Part shown: positions 15,832-25,151 of the stretch, in pieces
Layout: each line of letters begins with the position of its first letter
Position numbering within the stretch: position 1 is the stretch's first letter
NCBI RefSeq assembly: GCF_003721435.2
Contig: NZ_CP054585.1
Location: 2,046,001-2,110,000, forward strand
From: Halorubrum sp. CBA1229
GTDB taxonomy: Archaea > Halobacteriota > Halobacteria > Halobacteriales > Haloferacaceae
Direction of reading: 5' to 3'
Length of the DNA stretch: 64,000 bases
Made by a program: the position numbers and the translations under genes
The notes under the pieces: model-generated
What the model was told of the DNA's origin: nothing
The model's input: only the letters and a program-made list of their open reading frames with translations
Database searches by the model: none

Positions 15832-17322
15832 ATGCGATCACGACTCCGGGCGGCGGCCGCTCGGCTCCGGGGCGCCCTCTCCCGGGTCGGCTCGGCGACG
15901 GCGGACGGGCTCGACCGCGCCGGCGTCATCGACCGCGGTCGGCTCGGCGAAACCCTCGACCTGGCGTGGCCCCGGGTCGTCACCGGGTTCGCGATTATGT
16001 CGAAGAACACGGTGGACCTGGCGGTCGTCGGCATCGCGCTCGGGGCGCCCTCGGTCGCCGGGATGGCCTTCGCGTTCGCCTACTGGCAGCTCGCGAAGTT
16101 CGTCTCCATCGGGCTCGCGGGCGGGACGGTGTCGCTCGTCTCGCAGAACTACGGCGGCGGCGAGGGCGACCGCGCCGCGCTCGTCGTCAAGGGGTCGCTC
16201 GTCGTCGCGCTGGCGCTCGTCGTCCCCATCGTCGTCGGCTTCGTCGCGTTCGCCGAGCCGCTGATCGCGCTCGTCGGCGGCGAGGGGACCGCGCTCCGGG
16301 CCGGGACGGTGTACCTCGCCGTCACCGCGCCGGCGCTCGCCTTCGAGTTCTTCAACATGATCGCGAGCCGCACGTACGCCGGCGTCGGCGACACGTTCAC
16401 GCCGATGGTGGTCCGGGCCGGGGGCGCGCTCCTCAACGTCGCGCTCACCGTCTGGCTCGTGCTCGGCGTCGGCCTCGGCGTGCTCGGCGCGGGGCTCGGC
16501 ACCGCCCTCTCCATCGCCGCCGTCGGGGTCGCGCTCTCGTGGGGAATGACCGGTCGGTCGTACTTCGGCCGCGGCGCCTCGCCAGTCCCGATCCGGCGCG
16601 CCGGGCCGTGGATCGACGCCGGGCTCGTCCGACAGCTCGTCCGGGTCTCCGCCCCCCTTATCGGGCGCCGAGTGGCCGAGGGGGTCGCCGTCTTCCCCCT
16701 GCTGTGGGTCGCCTCCTCGTTCGGCGACGCGACCGTCGCGGCCCTCGAAGTGGGCCGGCGCGTCCGTGCGCTCCTCGGAAGCTTCAGCTGGGGCTTCTCC
16801 ATCGCCGCGAGCACGCTCGTCGGCCAGCGGCTCGGCGCGGGGGAGGAGTCGCTCGCGACCGAGTACGCCCGCGACGTGATCCGGCTGTCGGCGGTCGTCT
16901 ACGTGCTCGCGTCGGCGGTCGTCCTCCTCGCCGCCGACCCGATCGCGGGCGTGTTCGTCGACGACCCGGCGGCCGTGGCGGCGACCGCGACGTTCGTCGT
17001 CGTCGCCGCCGTCTCCGCGATACCGCTCGGCATCGGCGGCTCGGTGACGGGGTCGCTGCGCGGCGCCGGCGACACCCGGTGGCCGTTCGCGGCGTCGATG
17101 ATCGGGTCGTACGTCGTCGCGATCCCCGTCGCGCTGCTCGGGCTGGTGACGCCGCTGGGCGTCGGCGGGCTGTACGCGGCGGTGATAGTCGAGAAGCTGG
17201 TGCCGACCGGGCTGAACCTCGCGCGGTTCCGGTCGAACCGGTGGCAGGCCGTCAGCCGGCAGTACCGGCCGGACGCGGCGGACGGCGACGCGTCGGTCGA
17301 CGAAGAGCGGTCGACCGATTAA
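15832..17322 (+). CDS. MATE-family multidrug/toxin efflux transporter
   Basis: Twelve or so membrane segments are arranged in two related halves. Typical MATE features include TLDLAWPRVVTGFAI, the loop GGGEGDRAALVVKGSL, SRTYAGVGDTFTPM and the second-half repeat SVTGSLRGAGDTRWPF. The length is 496 aa from the ATG at 15832; a GTG at 15793 would add 13 residues. Family members export cationic compounds using Na+ or H+ gradients. The C-terminus is acidic. It converges with the MscS gene. Confidence 0.92.
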   Translation: MRSRLRAAAARLRGALSRVGSATADGLDRAGVIDRGRLGETLDLAWPRVVTGFAIMSKNTVDLAVVGIALGAPSVAGMAFAFAYWQLAKFVSIGLAGGTVSLVSQNYGGGEGDRAALVVKGSLVVALALVVPIVVGFVAFAEPLIALVGGEGTALRAGTVYLAVTAPALAFEFFNMIASRTYAGVGDTFTPMVVRAGGALLNVALTVWLVLGVGLGVLGAGLGTALSIAAVGVALSWGMTGRSYFGRGASPVPIRRAGPWIDAGLVRQLVRVSAPLIGRRVAEGVAVFPLLWVASSFGDATVAALEVGRRVRALLGSFSWGFSIAASTLVGQRLGAGEESLATEYARDVIRLSAVVYVLASAVVLLAADPIAGVFVDDPAAVAATATFVVVAAVSAIPLGIGGSVTGSLRGAGDTRWPFAASMIGSYVVAIPVALLGLVTPLGVGGLYAAVIVEKLVPTGLNLARFRSNRWQAVSRQYRPDAADGDASVDEERSTD

Positions 17323-17382
17323 AAGGCGCCGCGGGCGGTCCACCGCCTCGTGGCGGGACCGTCCCGCGGCGGGGCCGTCTCG

Positions 17383-18246
17383 TTACTCGTCGTCGGCGAC
17401 GGACTCGAGCACCTCGACGCTGCCGGTGAGCTGCCGGTGGACGTACGGCATGTCGATGCCGGCCTCGTCGAACGCCTCCTTCACCGCGGTGACGTACTCC
17501 GAGCGCACCCGGACGAAGTCCCCGCGGTCCGGGTCGTCGATCCACCAGCGCGACTGGAGCCCCACGGCCGAGTCGCCGAGCTCGACGAGCCGGACGGAGA
17601 CGCCCGGGTCGTCGAGGATCTCCTCGTGAGCCTCCGCCTTCTCCGTGATGATGTCGGTCGCCTGCGCGATGTCGTCGTCGTAGCCGATCCCGAAGACGAA
17701 CTTCTGGCGCAGCGTCTCGTAGGCGACCGGGTTCGTGACGGCGCTGTTCGCGAGGTCGCCGTTCGGCACCGTGATCCGCTCGTTGTCGAACGTCCGGACC
17801 CGCGAGACGCGCAGGTCGATGTCCTCGACGCGCCCGGCGTTCCCGTCCCACTCGATCCAGTCGCCGACCTCGAACGGCTTGTCCTTCAGGATGAAGATCC
17901 CGGCGACGAAGTTGCCGAGGAGGTCTTGGGCGGCGAAGCCGATCGCGAGCGCGATGGCGCCGCCGAAGACGGCGAACGCCGAGAGGAACGCGCCGTAGCC
18001 GGCCATCGTGAACCCGATGGCGATCGCCGCGACCCAGACGACGGCGTTCGTCACGCTCGATCCGAGGCTGCGAACGGCCCCGTCGAACCCGCGCGAACTC
18101 AGTACCCGCTCGACCGCGGGCACGAGCAGGACCTTCCCCAGCAGCAACACGCCGACGAACCCGACGAGGAACAGCGTCACCGAAAACAGGACCCCCGCCA
18201 GCGCCGCGCTCAATCCGGCACCGCCGAACTGTAGTGGTAGCATCAC
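17383..18246 (-). CDS. MscS-family small-conductance mechanosensitive channel (short form)
   Basis: The 287-aa protein has three or four membrane helices, then the MscS core: GGAIALAIGFAAQDLLGNFVAG corresponds to the pore helix TM3, followed by DKPFEVGDWIE and VPNGDLANSAVTN of the beta domain. It would release solutes on hypo-osmotic shock. Two adjacent ATGs (18246, 18243) are possible starts, and TTTAAATACCC near 18262-18272 gives a nearly leaderless transcript. A second, longer MscS gene lies at 59145. Confidence 0.93.
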   Translation of the reverse strand: MMLPLQFGGAGLSAALAGVLFSVTLFLVGFVGVLLLGKVLLVPAVERVLSSRGFDGAVRSLGSSVTNAVVWVAAIAIGFTMAGYGAFLSAFAVFGGAIALAIGFAAQDLLGNFVAGIFILKDKPFEVGDWIEWDGNAGRVEDIDLRVSRVRTFDNERITVPNGDLANSAVTNPVAYETLRQKFVFGIGYDDDIAQATDIITEKAEAHEEILDDPGVSVRLVELGDSAVGLQSRWWIDDPDRGDFVRVRSEYVTAVKEAFDEAGIDMPYVHRQLTGSVEVLESVADDE

Positions 18247-18350
18247 ACATCCCTTCGGAGGGGTATTTAAAGAAGCTACTGGCAGCGCAGTTGTTTATCG
18301 GGGGCGGTCGCCCGCTTCGGAGCCGGCGCGATCCGCGAATCTGGTCCCGA

Positions 18351-19514
18351 TCAGTCGCCGCGGACCGCGAGCGGCCCGTCACCCCGCGCGACCCCGCGGA
18401 GCCGCCGCCCGTGGACGTCGCCCGCGCGGATCCGCTCGCGGACCGCCGGCGGGATCCACGCGTCGCGGCCGGTCGGCGCCGGGGCGGGGTCGACGCCCGC
18501 CGGGCGGACGCCGTCCGGGAGGTATCGCGCGTAGGTCGGGAGCCGCTCGCGAAGGGGCATCCCGCCGGCGTCGGCGACCGCTCGGAGCCCGTCGAGGTCG
18601 GGCCACTCGTAGGCCGGGTTGATGTAGTCGTCCGTCACCGGCGAGACGCCCCCGAGGTCGTCGATCCCGCAGCCAACGAGGTCGGCCGCGGGCGAGAGGT
18701 TCGGCGGCACCTGCACCGACACCTCCGGCGGGAGCGCGGCCCGGGCCATCGCGACGACGCGGCGCATCGTCGACAGGTCCGGCTTCGCGAAGTCCGACCG
18801 CTCGTTCGGGACGACGTTCTGCACGATCACCTCCTGGACGTGCCCGTGGCGCTCGTGGAGCTCGCGGATCGCGAGCAGGCTCTCCGCGCGGTCGCGCCAG
18901 CCCTCGCCGATGCCGACGAGGATGCCGGTGGTGAACGGCACGCCCTGTCGGCCCGCCGCCCGGATCGTGTTGAGCCGCTGGCCGGGGGTCTTCCGGCGGC
19001 CCCCGCTGTGGGCGTCGACGTCGGCGGTCGTCTCCAGCATGACGCCCATCGAGGCGTTCACCTCGCGGAGCGCCGCGAACTGCGCCTCCGTGAGGTCGCC
19101 GGGGTTCGAGTGCGGGAGCAGCCCCTCCTCCAGGGCGATTTCGCAGGCCCGGTAGAGATAGTCGTGGACCGAGTCGAACCCCCACTCGCCGAGCTGCGCG
19201 TGGATCTCCGTGTACCGGTCGTCCGGCTCGTCGCCGAACGTGAACAGCGCCTCCGTGCAGCCGGCGTCGGCGCCGACGCGACAGCGCTCGCGGACCTCCT
19301 CGGGCGAGAGCAGGGAGGCCTCGCCGGGGACGTCGTAGTAGGTGCAGTAGGTGCAGGTGTACCGACAGGCGGTCGTCAGCGGCACGAAGACGTTTCGCGC
19401 GAAGGTGAGCCGCTCGGCGGGATCGACGTCGGCGGGCGTCACCGAGAGCAGCCGCTCGACGCGGTCCGCGTCGAGCGATAAGTCGATCCCGTACTCGTCG
19501 GCCGCCGTGAACAC
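18351..19514 (-). CDS. cofG: 7,8-didemethyl-8-hydroxy-5-deazariboflavin synthase subunit CofG
   Basis: CofG is the radical-SAM half of F0 synthase, which makes the deazaflavin chromophore of coenzyme F420. The cluster motif is C50-x3-C54-x2-C57 (TACRYTCTYC), and family stretches include FTFGDEPDDRY, LPHSNPGDL, GGRRKTPGQRL and LVGIGEGWRDR. The length is 387 aa. It lies downstream of cofC on the same strand, separated by 84 bp that contain a duplication of the cofC 3' end. Its partner cofH is not in the window. Confidence 0.95.
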   Translation of the reverse strand: MFTAADEYGIDLSLDADRVERLLSVTPADVDPAERLTFARNVFVPLTTACRYTCTYCTYYDVPGEASLLSPEEVRERCRVGADAGCTEALFTFGDEPDDRYTEIHAQLGEWGFDSVHDYLYRACEIALEEGLLPHSNPGDLTEAQFAALREVNASMGVMLETTADVDAHSGGRRKTPGQRLNTIRAAGRQGVPFTTGILVGIGEGWRDRAESLLAIRELHERHGHVQEVIVQNVVPNERSDFAKPDLSTMRRVVAMARAALPPEVSVQVPPNLSPAADLVGCGIDDLGGVSPVTDDYINPAYEWPDLDGLRAVADAGGMPLRERLPTYARYLPDGVRPAGVDPAPAPTGRDAWIPPAVRERIRAGDVHGRRLRGVARGDGPLAVRGD

Positions 19515-19563
19515 GTCCGTCCCTCACGCTCGCGGTTCAAAAAGGATCGCGGTCGCGGCGCTT

Positions 19564-19628
19564 TACTCCCGCTCGACGCCGACCCGTCCGCCGGCCTCCT
19601 ACTCCCGCTCGACGCCGACCCGTCCGCC
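19564..19628. repeat. 36-bp-period tandem duplication of the cofC 3' end
   Basis: The 29 bp at 19564-19592 are repeated exactly at 19600-19628, with a period of 36 bp. The right copy contains the last codons and TAG stop of cofC. The left copy repeats these codons after the stop, still in frame, and ends in TAA. This is a short post-stop tandem duplication. Confidence 0.88.
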
Positions 19629-20273
19629 CGCCGCGTCGAGCGCGAAGCCGGCGTCGCGGAGCCACCGCGCCGCTTCGCTCCCACCGCTACCGCCGCCCTC
19701 GCCGTCCGCCTCGGCGTGGATCAGCACCTCGGCGAGGTCCGCGGGCTCGTCCACGTCGGTCGCGAGCCGGTGGGAGTCGACGACCGCGACGCCCGCGCCG
19801 ACCTCCGCGGCGATCCGCCGGTGGTCGAGGTAGGAGGCGCCGTGGTAATCGACCCGGAAATCGGGAGAGCTCGCGACGAACGCGTTCGTCCCACCGCCGC
19901 GGCCGGGCGCGATCGCGACGTCCGCCTCGCGCCCGGCCGCGAACAGCTCCCGGAGCGCCGCCGGCGTCGCGAGCGCGAGGTCCGCCATGACGACGGCGAC
20001 GGGTGTCGCACCCTCTGGTGACTCATCGAAGTGAGCGTCGAGCGCCGCGTTGACCGCGTCGGTCAGCGGCCGCTCGTCGACGTCGACGGGACACTCCAGA
20101 TCGGCGTCGACCGGCCCCGTCGCGAGCACCCGCGGGTCGCCGCCGGCCGCGCGGACCGCGTCGAGGACGTCCCGGAGCATCGCGAGCGAGAACGCCGCCC
20201 GCTCGTCGGGGTCGAGAGCGCCCGAGAGTCGGGACTTGGGGCGGTCGGTCGAGAACGGGACGAGGACCTCCAT
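19599..20273 (-). CDS. cofC: 2-phospho-L-lactate guanylyltransferase CofC
   Basis: CofC activates 2-phospho-L-lactate with GTP (or a related substrate) for F420 side-chain assembly. The 224-aa nucleotidyltransferase starts MEVLVPFSTDRPKSRLSGALD, with the KSRL nucleotide-binding region, VVMADLALATP for the metal-binding Asp, and GRGGGTNAF, the typical product loop. A glycine/serine-rich stretch (GEGGGSGGSE) precedes the C-terminus. The gene begins 13 nt after the cetZ stop and is followed by cofG, so the three are probably one transcript. Confidence 0.94.
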   Translation of the reverse strand: MEVLVPFSTDRPKSRLSGALDPDERAAFSLAMLRDVLDAVRAAGGDPRVLATGPVDADLECPVDVDERPLTDAVNAALDAHFDESPEGATPVAVVMADLALATPAALRELFAAGREADVAIAPGRGGGTNAFVASSPDFRVDYHGASYLDHRRIAAEVGAGVAVVDSHRLATDVDEPADLAEVLIHAEADGEGGGSGGSEAARWLRDAGFALDAAGGRVGVERE

Positions 20274-20286
20274 CGGGAGGGTCGCC

Positions 20287-21465
20287 CTAGAACAGGGATT
20301 CCAGCTCGTCGCTGTCGTCGCTGACGAGCTCGTCGAGGTTCTCGTCGCTCTCCTCGCGGATCTCGTCTAAGTTGTCCTGCGCCTCGATGGCGACCTGCTG
20401 GAGCTCCTTGATCCGCGGGACGTTCGTGACGCCCGCCAGCAGGATCACGGTCGCGACGAAGCCCGCGCCGCGGTACGGGTAGTCCCCGCCGCGGACCTCC
20501 ATCGAGCCGGTCTGCTCTTCGAGCCACTTCCGGCCGCGCTCGATGCCCTTCCGGTTGAGGTACTCCGGCGGCCCCGCGAGCACGAGCAGCGCGCGCTCGG
20601 CGCCCTCGATCTCGCAGGGGAGCGTGAGCCGGCCCAGCGCCGCCTTGCGGACGAGGCTGGTGATGCGGTTCGTGGTGTGCGCGCTGTCGAGCTCGTCTTC
20701 CCCGTCGTCGTTGCGGAGCCGCGAGAGCAGCCCGCCGGAGGAACGCTCCTCGACCTCCTCCTCCGCGTAGCCGACCGTGGAGACGCCGCCGCCGGAGAGC
20801 GTGTTGATGATCTCCGAGGAGTCGACGACGCTCTCGGCGACCTCCTGGCCCTGCTGGATCTCGCCCGCGCCGAAGAGGATACCGAACCGCCGGACGATCT
20901 CCTCGTTGATCTCCTCGTAGCCGCCCTGGACGGACTCGCCCGTCTTCCGCCAGGCGTCGTTGTCGAACACCATCAGGTTGTCCACCTCGCGGACGAACGT
21001 CTGGAACGAGCGGGCCGCGTTGAGGGTGTAAATGCCCCCCTCGTCGCTGCCCGGTAGGACGCCGAGCCCGTAGACGGGCTCGGTGTAGATCCGCTTGAGG
21101 TGTTTCGCGAGCACCGGCGCCCCCCCGGAGCCGGTGCCGCCGCCGAGCCCGGCGACGACGAGGAACGCGTCGACCTCGTGGACCGGGATCGAGTCGATGG
21201 CCCCCTGCACCTCGTCGATGTCCTCCTCGGCGATCTCCGCGCCGAGCTCGTTGTCCGCGCCGACCCCGTGGCCCTTCACCCGGGACTGCCCGATGAGCAC
21301 GCGCTGGTCCTCGGCGATGTGCTCGAGGCCCATGAGATCGGCCTTGGCCGTGTTGACGGCCGCGGCCGCACGGACGATCTCCGATCCCGTCCGTTTGTCG
21401 TACTCCAGGAACTTGTCGACAACTTTCCCCCCCGCCTGTCCGAATCCGATCATTGCAAGTTTCAT
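20287..21465 (-). CDS. cetZ: CetZ, tubulin/FtsZ-superfamily cytoskeletal GTPase
   Basis: CetZ proteins polymerise with GTP and control haloarchaeal cell shape and motility. MKLAMIGFGQAGGKVVDKFL is the CetZ-type N-terminus, and GGGTGSG at residues 108-114 is the tubulin signature. The T7-type region follows in NTLSGGG and the Asp-rich segments. The length is 392 aa. The ATG at 21465 is preceded by GGAGGG (Shine-Dalgarno-like) 8 nt upstream and a TATA box near 21507-21516; the upstream in-frame extension is not protein-like. An insert EERSSGGLLSRLRNDDGEDE lies mid-protein. Which of the several CetZ paralogues it is cannot be told here. Confidence 0.92.
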   Translation of the reverse strand: MKLAMIGFGQAGGKVVDKFLEYDKRTGSEIVRAAAAVNTAKADLMGLEHIAEDQRVLIGQSRVKGHGVGADNELGAEIAEEDIDEVQGAIDSIPVHEVDAFLVVAGLGGGTGSGGAPVLAKHLKRIYTEPVYGLGVLPGSDEGGIYTLNAARSFQTFVREVDNLMVFDNDAWRKTGESVQGGYEEINEEIVRRFGILFGAGEIQQGQEVAESVVDSSEIINTLSGGGVSTVGYAEEEVEERSSGGLLSRLRNDDGEDELDSAHTTNRITSLVRKAALGRLTLPCEIEGAERALLVLAGPPEYLNRKGIERGRKWLEEQTGSMEVRGGDYPYRGAGFVATVILLAGVTNVPRIKELQQVAIEAQDNLDEIREESDENLDELVSDDSDELESLF

Positions 21466-21506
21466 CGTGTGCTCCCTCCGCCTTTGAAATGAACAGAACG
21501 TGATGG

Positions 21507-21517
21507 AGTATTTAAGC
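21507..21517 (-). promoter_or_regulatory. TATA box of the cetZ-cofC-cofG cluster
   Basis: CTTAAATACTC on the minus strand lies about 45 nt before the cetZ ATG. With the GGAGGG near 21472-21478 it suggests a 20-nt leader with a Shine-Dalgarno site, unlike the leaderless neighbours. Confidence 0.55.
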
Positions 21518-21622
21518 CTTCGGTTGGCGTTACCATCGCTGATATCCACCTCGTTGACACGAACGGCGCCGCGGCCGCGGCGTCGACCGTCGGATCGCCG
21601 TCCCGTCCCGGGATCGTCCCCG

Positions 21623-22519
21623 TCATCGGACGCCGAGGTGCGCGGCGAGCGTGGTCAGTTCGTCGGTCTCGACGCCGAAGGCGGCGATGTCGTTGTCGGC
21701 GGTCGTGTTGTCGAACTGCAACGACCGGTACTGGTCGGGCCCCATCGGGAAGCCGGGGACGGCGCCGAGCACCGTCAGGCCGACCTTGGCGAGCGGCATC
21801 GGCAGCGGGACGATGGTGACGCCCTTCTTCTCGGCCTCGTACACGAGGTCGGTCACCTGCCGGAGCGTCAGCGTCTCCGGACCGCCGATCTCGTACGTCT
21901 CGCCGACGTGTTCGTCGTCCTCCAGCGCGTCGGCCAGCATCGGCACGAGGTCCTCCACGTGGATCGGCTGGAACCGGGTCTTCCCGCCGCCCGGGAGCGG
22001 GTACAGCGGGACGCCGGGCGCGAACATCCCCTTCAGCCGCTTGGTGAACGAGACGAACTCTCCGCCCTCGCCGAAGACGACCGAGGGGCGGAAGATCGTC
22101 CAGTCGAGGTCGCTCTCGCGGACGATCTCCTCCGCCTGGCCCTTCGCCCGGATGTACGCCGTGTCGCCGTCGGGGTCGGCCCCGAGCGCGCTCAGCTGGA
22201 GGAACCCCTCGACGCCGGCGTCCTCGGCGGCGCGCACGAGGTTCTCCGTCCCGCCCCGGTGGATGCGGTCGTGCATCACGTTACCCCCCTTCGGCTCGAA
22301 CAGCGGCGAGAGCGCGACCAGATTCACCACGGCGTCCTGTCCCTCGACCGCCCCGGCGATCGAGTCGTAGTCCGTGACGTCTCCCGTGGCGACGTCGACG
22401 CCCTCGGACGGCTCCCCGCCCGACCGCGCGAGGGCCGTCACGTCGTGGCCTCTCTCGGCGAGCGCGCGACAGAGGTACGACCCGATGAATCCGGTTCCGC
22501 CTGCCACCAACACTTTCAT
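21623..22519 (-). CDS. NAD(P)-binding epimerase/dehydratase-like protein (atypical SDR, complex I NDUFA9-like)
   Basis: The 298-aa protein starts MKVLVAGGTGFIGSYLCRAL, an extended-SDR Rossmann motif. It continues with VVNLVALSP, YIRAKGQAEE in the position of the YxxxK region, and TIFRPSVVFGEGGEF. These features match atypical SDRs annotated as NDUFA9-like or NAD-dependent epimerases. The catalytic Tyr-x3-Lys is present only as YIRAK, so enzymatic turnover is possible but unproven. It is a single gene. Confidence 0.85.
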   Translation of the reverse strand: MKVLVAGGTGFIGSYLCRALAERGHDVTALARSGGEPSEGVDVATGDVTDYDSIAGAVEGQDAVVNLVALSPLFEPKGGNVMHDRIHRGGTENLVRAAEDAGVEGFLQLSALGADPDGDTAYIRAKGQAEEIVRESDLDWTIFRPSVVFGEGGEFVSFTKRLKGMFAPGVPLYPLPGGGKTRFQPIHVEDLVPMLADALEDDEHVGETYEIGGPETLTLRQVTDLVYEAEKKGVTIVPLPMPLAKVGLTVLGAVPGFPMGPDQYRSLQFDNTTADNDIAAFGVETDELTTLAAHLGVR

Positions 22520-22625
22520 GCACGCAGTAAGGCGAGGAACGCCCGTAAACCTACCGCGGCGTCAGACGGAGGCGGCCACGCGCCGGCGATCGACGACGCG
22601 CACCGGGCGCGGTCGGCCCTCCGCC

Positions 22626-23492
22626 TCACTCCGACTCGTCGTCCGGCACCGTCAACACCGGGACGGGGGAGGTCCGGACGGTGCGCTCGGCGACGCTCCC
22701 GAGCAGGTAGCGCTCGACGCCCGTCCGCCCGCGCGTGCCCATGACCACGAGGTCGAGGTCGTGGTCCGCGAGGTACGACTGGATTCCCCGGGCGGCCGAC
22801 GAGCCGACTTCGGCGCGCTCGACCGTCTCCACGCCCGCCGCCTCGGCGACGTCGGCGGCCTCCGCGACGGCCTCCTCGGCCGCCGACACGAGGGCGTCGG
22901 TGCCCGAGTACGCCTCGGCCCCGACGCTGCCGATGTCGACGACGGAGAACAGGTGGAGCGTCGCGCCGCTCCGGGACGCCAGCGCCACGGCGCGGTCGAG
23001 CGCCTCGTCGGCGCGGTCGCTCCCGTCGGTCGGCACGAGGACGTTCCGGTAGGGATACCGCGCCGGCTCGCCGTCCGGTCTGAGGCTGAGCACCGGAACG
23101 GTCGACCGACGCACGACGTGTTCCGTCGTGCTCCCGAGGAGCAGCCGGTCGAGCCCCGTTCGCCCGCGGGTCGGCATGGCGATCAGGTCCGCCTCGTGGT
23201 CGGCCGCGTACGCGACGATCGTTTCGGCGACGCCGCCCTGGAGCACGGCCGTGACGGTCTCGACGCCGCGGTCCGCAGCCCGGTCCGCGGCCGCCTCGAC
23301 GACCTCCTCGCCCTCCTGTTCGAGCACGTCGACCACGTCTCGGCCGACCCGCGTGACGCTGTCGTGGGTCGTGTCGGCGACGTTGAGGACGTGGACCGTC
23401 GCGTCGTGGTCAGCCGCGAGGTCGAGGACGTGGTCGAACGCCGCGTCCGCCCCGTCGCCGCCGTCGGTCGGGAACAGGATCCGGTCGAACAT
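22626..23492 (-). CDS. Universal stress protein with two tandem Usp domains
   Basis: The 288-aa protein contains two complete domains: residues 1-140 (MFDRILFPTDGG to VPVLSL) and 147-288 (YRNVLVPTDGSDRAD to SPVPVLTV). Each ends with a canonical ATP-binding loop, MPTRGRTGLDRLLLGSTTE and MGTRGRTGVERYLLGSVAE. Both domains should therefore bind nucleotide. It follows the CNNM/CBS gene on the same strand, 72 bp away, and may be co-transcribed with it. Confidence 0.95.
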   Translation of the reverse strand: MFDRILFPTDGGDGADAAFDHVLDLAADHDATVHVLNVADTTHDSVTRVGRDVVDVLEQEGEEVVEAAADRAADRGVETVTAVLQGGVAETIVAYAADHEADLIAMPTRGRTGLDRLLLGSTTEHVVRRSTVPVLSLRPDGEPARYPYRNVLVPTDGSDRADEALDRAVALASRSGATLHLFSVVDIGSVGAEAYSGTDALVSAAEEAVAEAADVAEAAGVETVERAEVGSSAARGIQSYLADHDLDLVVMGTRGRTGVERYLLGSVAERTVRTSPVPVLTVPDDESE

Positions 23493-23564
23493 ACGCGGAG
23501 AGTCGCGACCGACTCATAAAAAACGCCCGCGCCGCGGTGTGAGTCTCCCGCTCGTCGGCGCCCC

Positions 23565-24968
23565 CTACTCGCTGGTCCGATCGGCGTTGTCGTCGGGGTC
23601 TCCGCCGTCGCCACCGGTGTCGACGCTCCTGCCATCCCCACCTTCCGACCCCTCACCGCCGTCGATCCGGTCGATCTGCACGGTCGAGATCCGGGCGCCG
23701 TCGACGGCCGTGACCTCGAAGCGGTGGCCGCCGGCCTCGGCGACGTCGCCCGTCTCCGGCGTGCGGCCGAGCCGGTCTAACACCAGTCCGCCGAGCGTCT
23801 CGTACCCGTTGCCCTCGAGGTCGGTCCCGAGGGCGTCGTTGACGACGGACAGCGAGACGGAGCCGTCGGCCTCGTACGCGCCGCCCTCCTGGGCCCGGAT
23901 CGTGTGCTCGCCGTGGTCGGCGTCGAACTCGTCGCGGAGGTCGCCGACGAGCGCCTCCGTCACGTCCTCCACGGTCACGATCCCCTCGAAGGCGCCCCAC
24001 TCGTCGACGACTGCGGCCATCTGGCGGTGCTCCTCGCGGAACTGGACGAGGAGGTCGCCGATGGTCGTCGTCTCGGGGACGACGACCAGGTCGCGCGCGA
24101 GGTCCGCGGCCGTCGCCGACTCGTCGCCGGCCTCGCCGGCGCGCAGCACGTCCTTCACGTCCACGAAGCCGACCACCCGGTCGGCGTCGTCGGCCGCCAC
24201 CACCGGGTATCGGGTATGGCCCGCGTCGAGCACGGTCGCGCGGATCGCGGCGAGGTCGGCGTCGGCCGGGATGCTGGTCACGTCCGGCCGGGGGACCATC
24301 ACCTCCCGGACCACGGTGTCGTCGAGTTCGAAGACGGCGTCTATCATCTCGACTTCGGCGTCGGCGACGTGGCCCGCCTCGCCGGAGCGCGCGAGGACGC
24401 GTCGGATCTCCCGCTCTTCCATCGTCTCGTCGGTCTCCGAGGCCGGCGGGACGCCGATGGCGCGCGTGAAGGCGTTCGCGGCCCCGTTGAACACGACGAT
24501 GCCTGGCGAGAACAGGTAGTACGAGAGCTTCATCGGCGGGGCGAGCAGCAGCGCCATTCGCTCGGCCTGCGCGATGGCGATCGTCTTCGGCGCCAGCTCG
24601 CCGAACACCACGTGGAGGAACGTGATGACGCTGAACCCGATCGCGAACGCGACGAGGTGGACGGCGCTCTCGGGGAGCACGGTCCCGAGCACCGGCTCGA
24701 TGAGCGCGGCCACCGCGGGCTCGCCGATCCACCCGAGCCCGAGCGATGCGAGCGTGATCCCGAGCTGGGTCGCCGCGAGGTAGTCGTCGAGGCTCCCCAT
24801 CACGTCCTGGAGCGCGCCCGACCCGGGGCGGCCCTCCGCGGCGAGCTGCTCGACCGAGGTCGACCGGACCCGGACGAACGCGAACTCCGACGCGACGAAG
24901 AAGCCGTTCAAGACGACCAACACCAGCGCGCCGACCACTCGGCCGACGGAGACCGCGACGGCTACCAT
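23565..24968 (-). CDS. CNNM/CorC-type membrane protein with CBS pair (HlyC/CorC family)
   Basis: The 467-aa protein begins with a DUF21 (CNNM) transmembrane domain (residues about 1-200; [14 protein letters not shown] and [13 protein letters not shown]). A pair of CBS domains follows (about 205-330; [20 protein letters not shown] and [17 protein letters not shown]), then a CorC/HlyC C-terminal domain, and a Gly/Asp-rich tail. Relatives transport or sense Mg2+ and other cations. The ATG at 24968 puts the first helix at the N-terminus; upstream in-frame sequence is not membrane-like. Confidence 0.93.
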   Translation of the reverse strand: MVAVAVSVGRVVGALVLVVLNGFFVASEFAFVRVRSTSVEQLAAEGRPGSGALQDVMGSLDDYLAATQLGITLASLGLGWIGEPAVAALIEPVLGTVLPESAVHLVAFAIGFSVITFLHVVFGELAPKTIAIAQAERMALLLAPPMKLSYYLFSPGIVVFNGAANAFTRAIGVPPASETDETMEEREIRRVLARSGEAGHVADAEVEMIDAVFELDDTVVREVMVPRPDVTSIPADADLAAIRATVLDAGHTRYPVVAADDADRVVGFVDVKDVLRAGEAGDESATAADLARDLVVVPETTTIGDLLVQFREEHRQMAAVVDEWGAFEGIVTVEDVTEALVGDLRDEFDADHGEHTIRAQEGGAYEADGSVSLSVVNDALGTDLEGNGYETLGGLVLDRLGRTPETGDVAEAGGHRFEVTAVDGARISTVQIDRIDGGEGSEGGDGRSVDTGGDGGDPDDNADRTSE

Positions 24969-25151
24969 CGGTGCCTCCGTGTCGATCGGAGCGCAGGGGA
25001 GTCGCAGACCATGCCGCCGGTTCGTCGGCACGACACTAAAAAGGGCGGCGTCGCCGGCCGCGGCCCTCCTCGCCGACGCGCTCGCCGACCGCGAGGCGGT
25101 CGCGCTCGCGGAACCCGGACCGTTTATTCCCCGCCGCGCCCGAGCGCGGGC

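Noticed and set aside
15417-17429. Very long open frames overlapping the MATE gene on both strands (670 aa plus, 501 aa minus).
   Set aside because: They are rich in Arg, Pro and Asp without domains. In DNA this GC-rich, frames opposite real genes stay open by chance; the MATE frame has clear membrane segments and family motifs.
23904-25151. A 615-aa plus-strand protein containing thymidylate kinase at its end.
   Set aside because: The first 416 residues are antisense to the CNNM/CBS gene. The kinase starts at its own ATG (25152), with a TATA-like box at the right distance.
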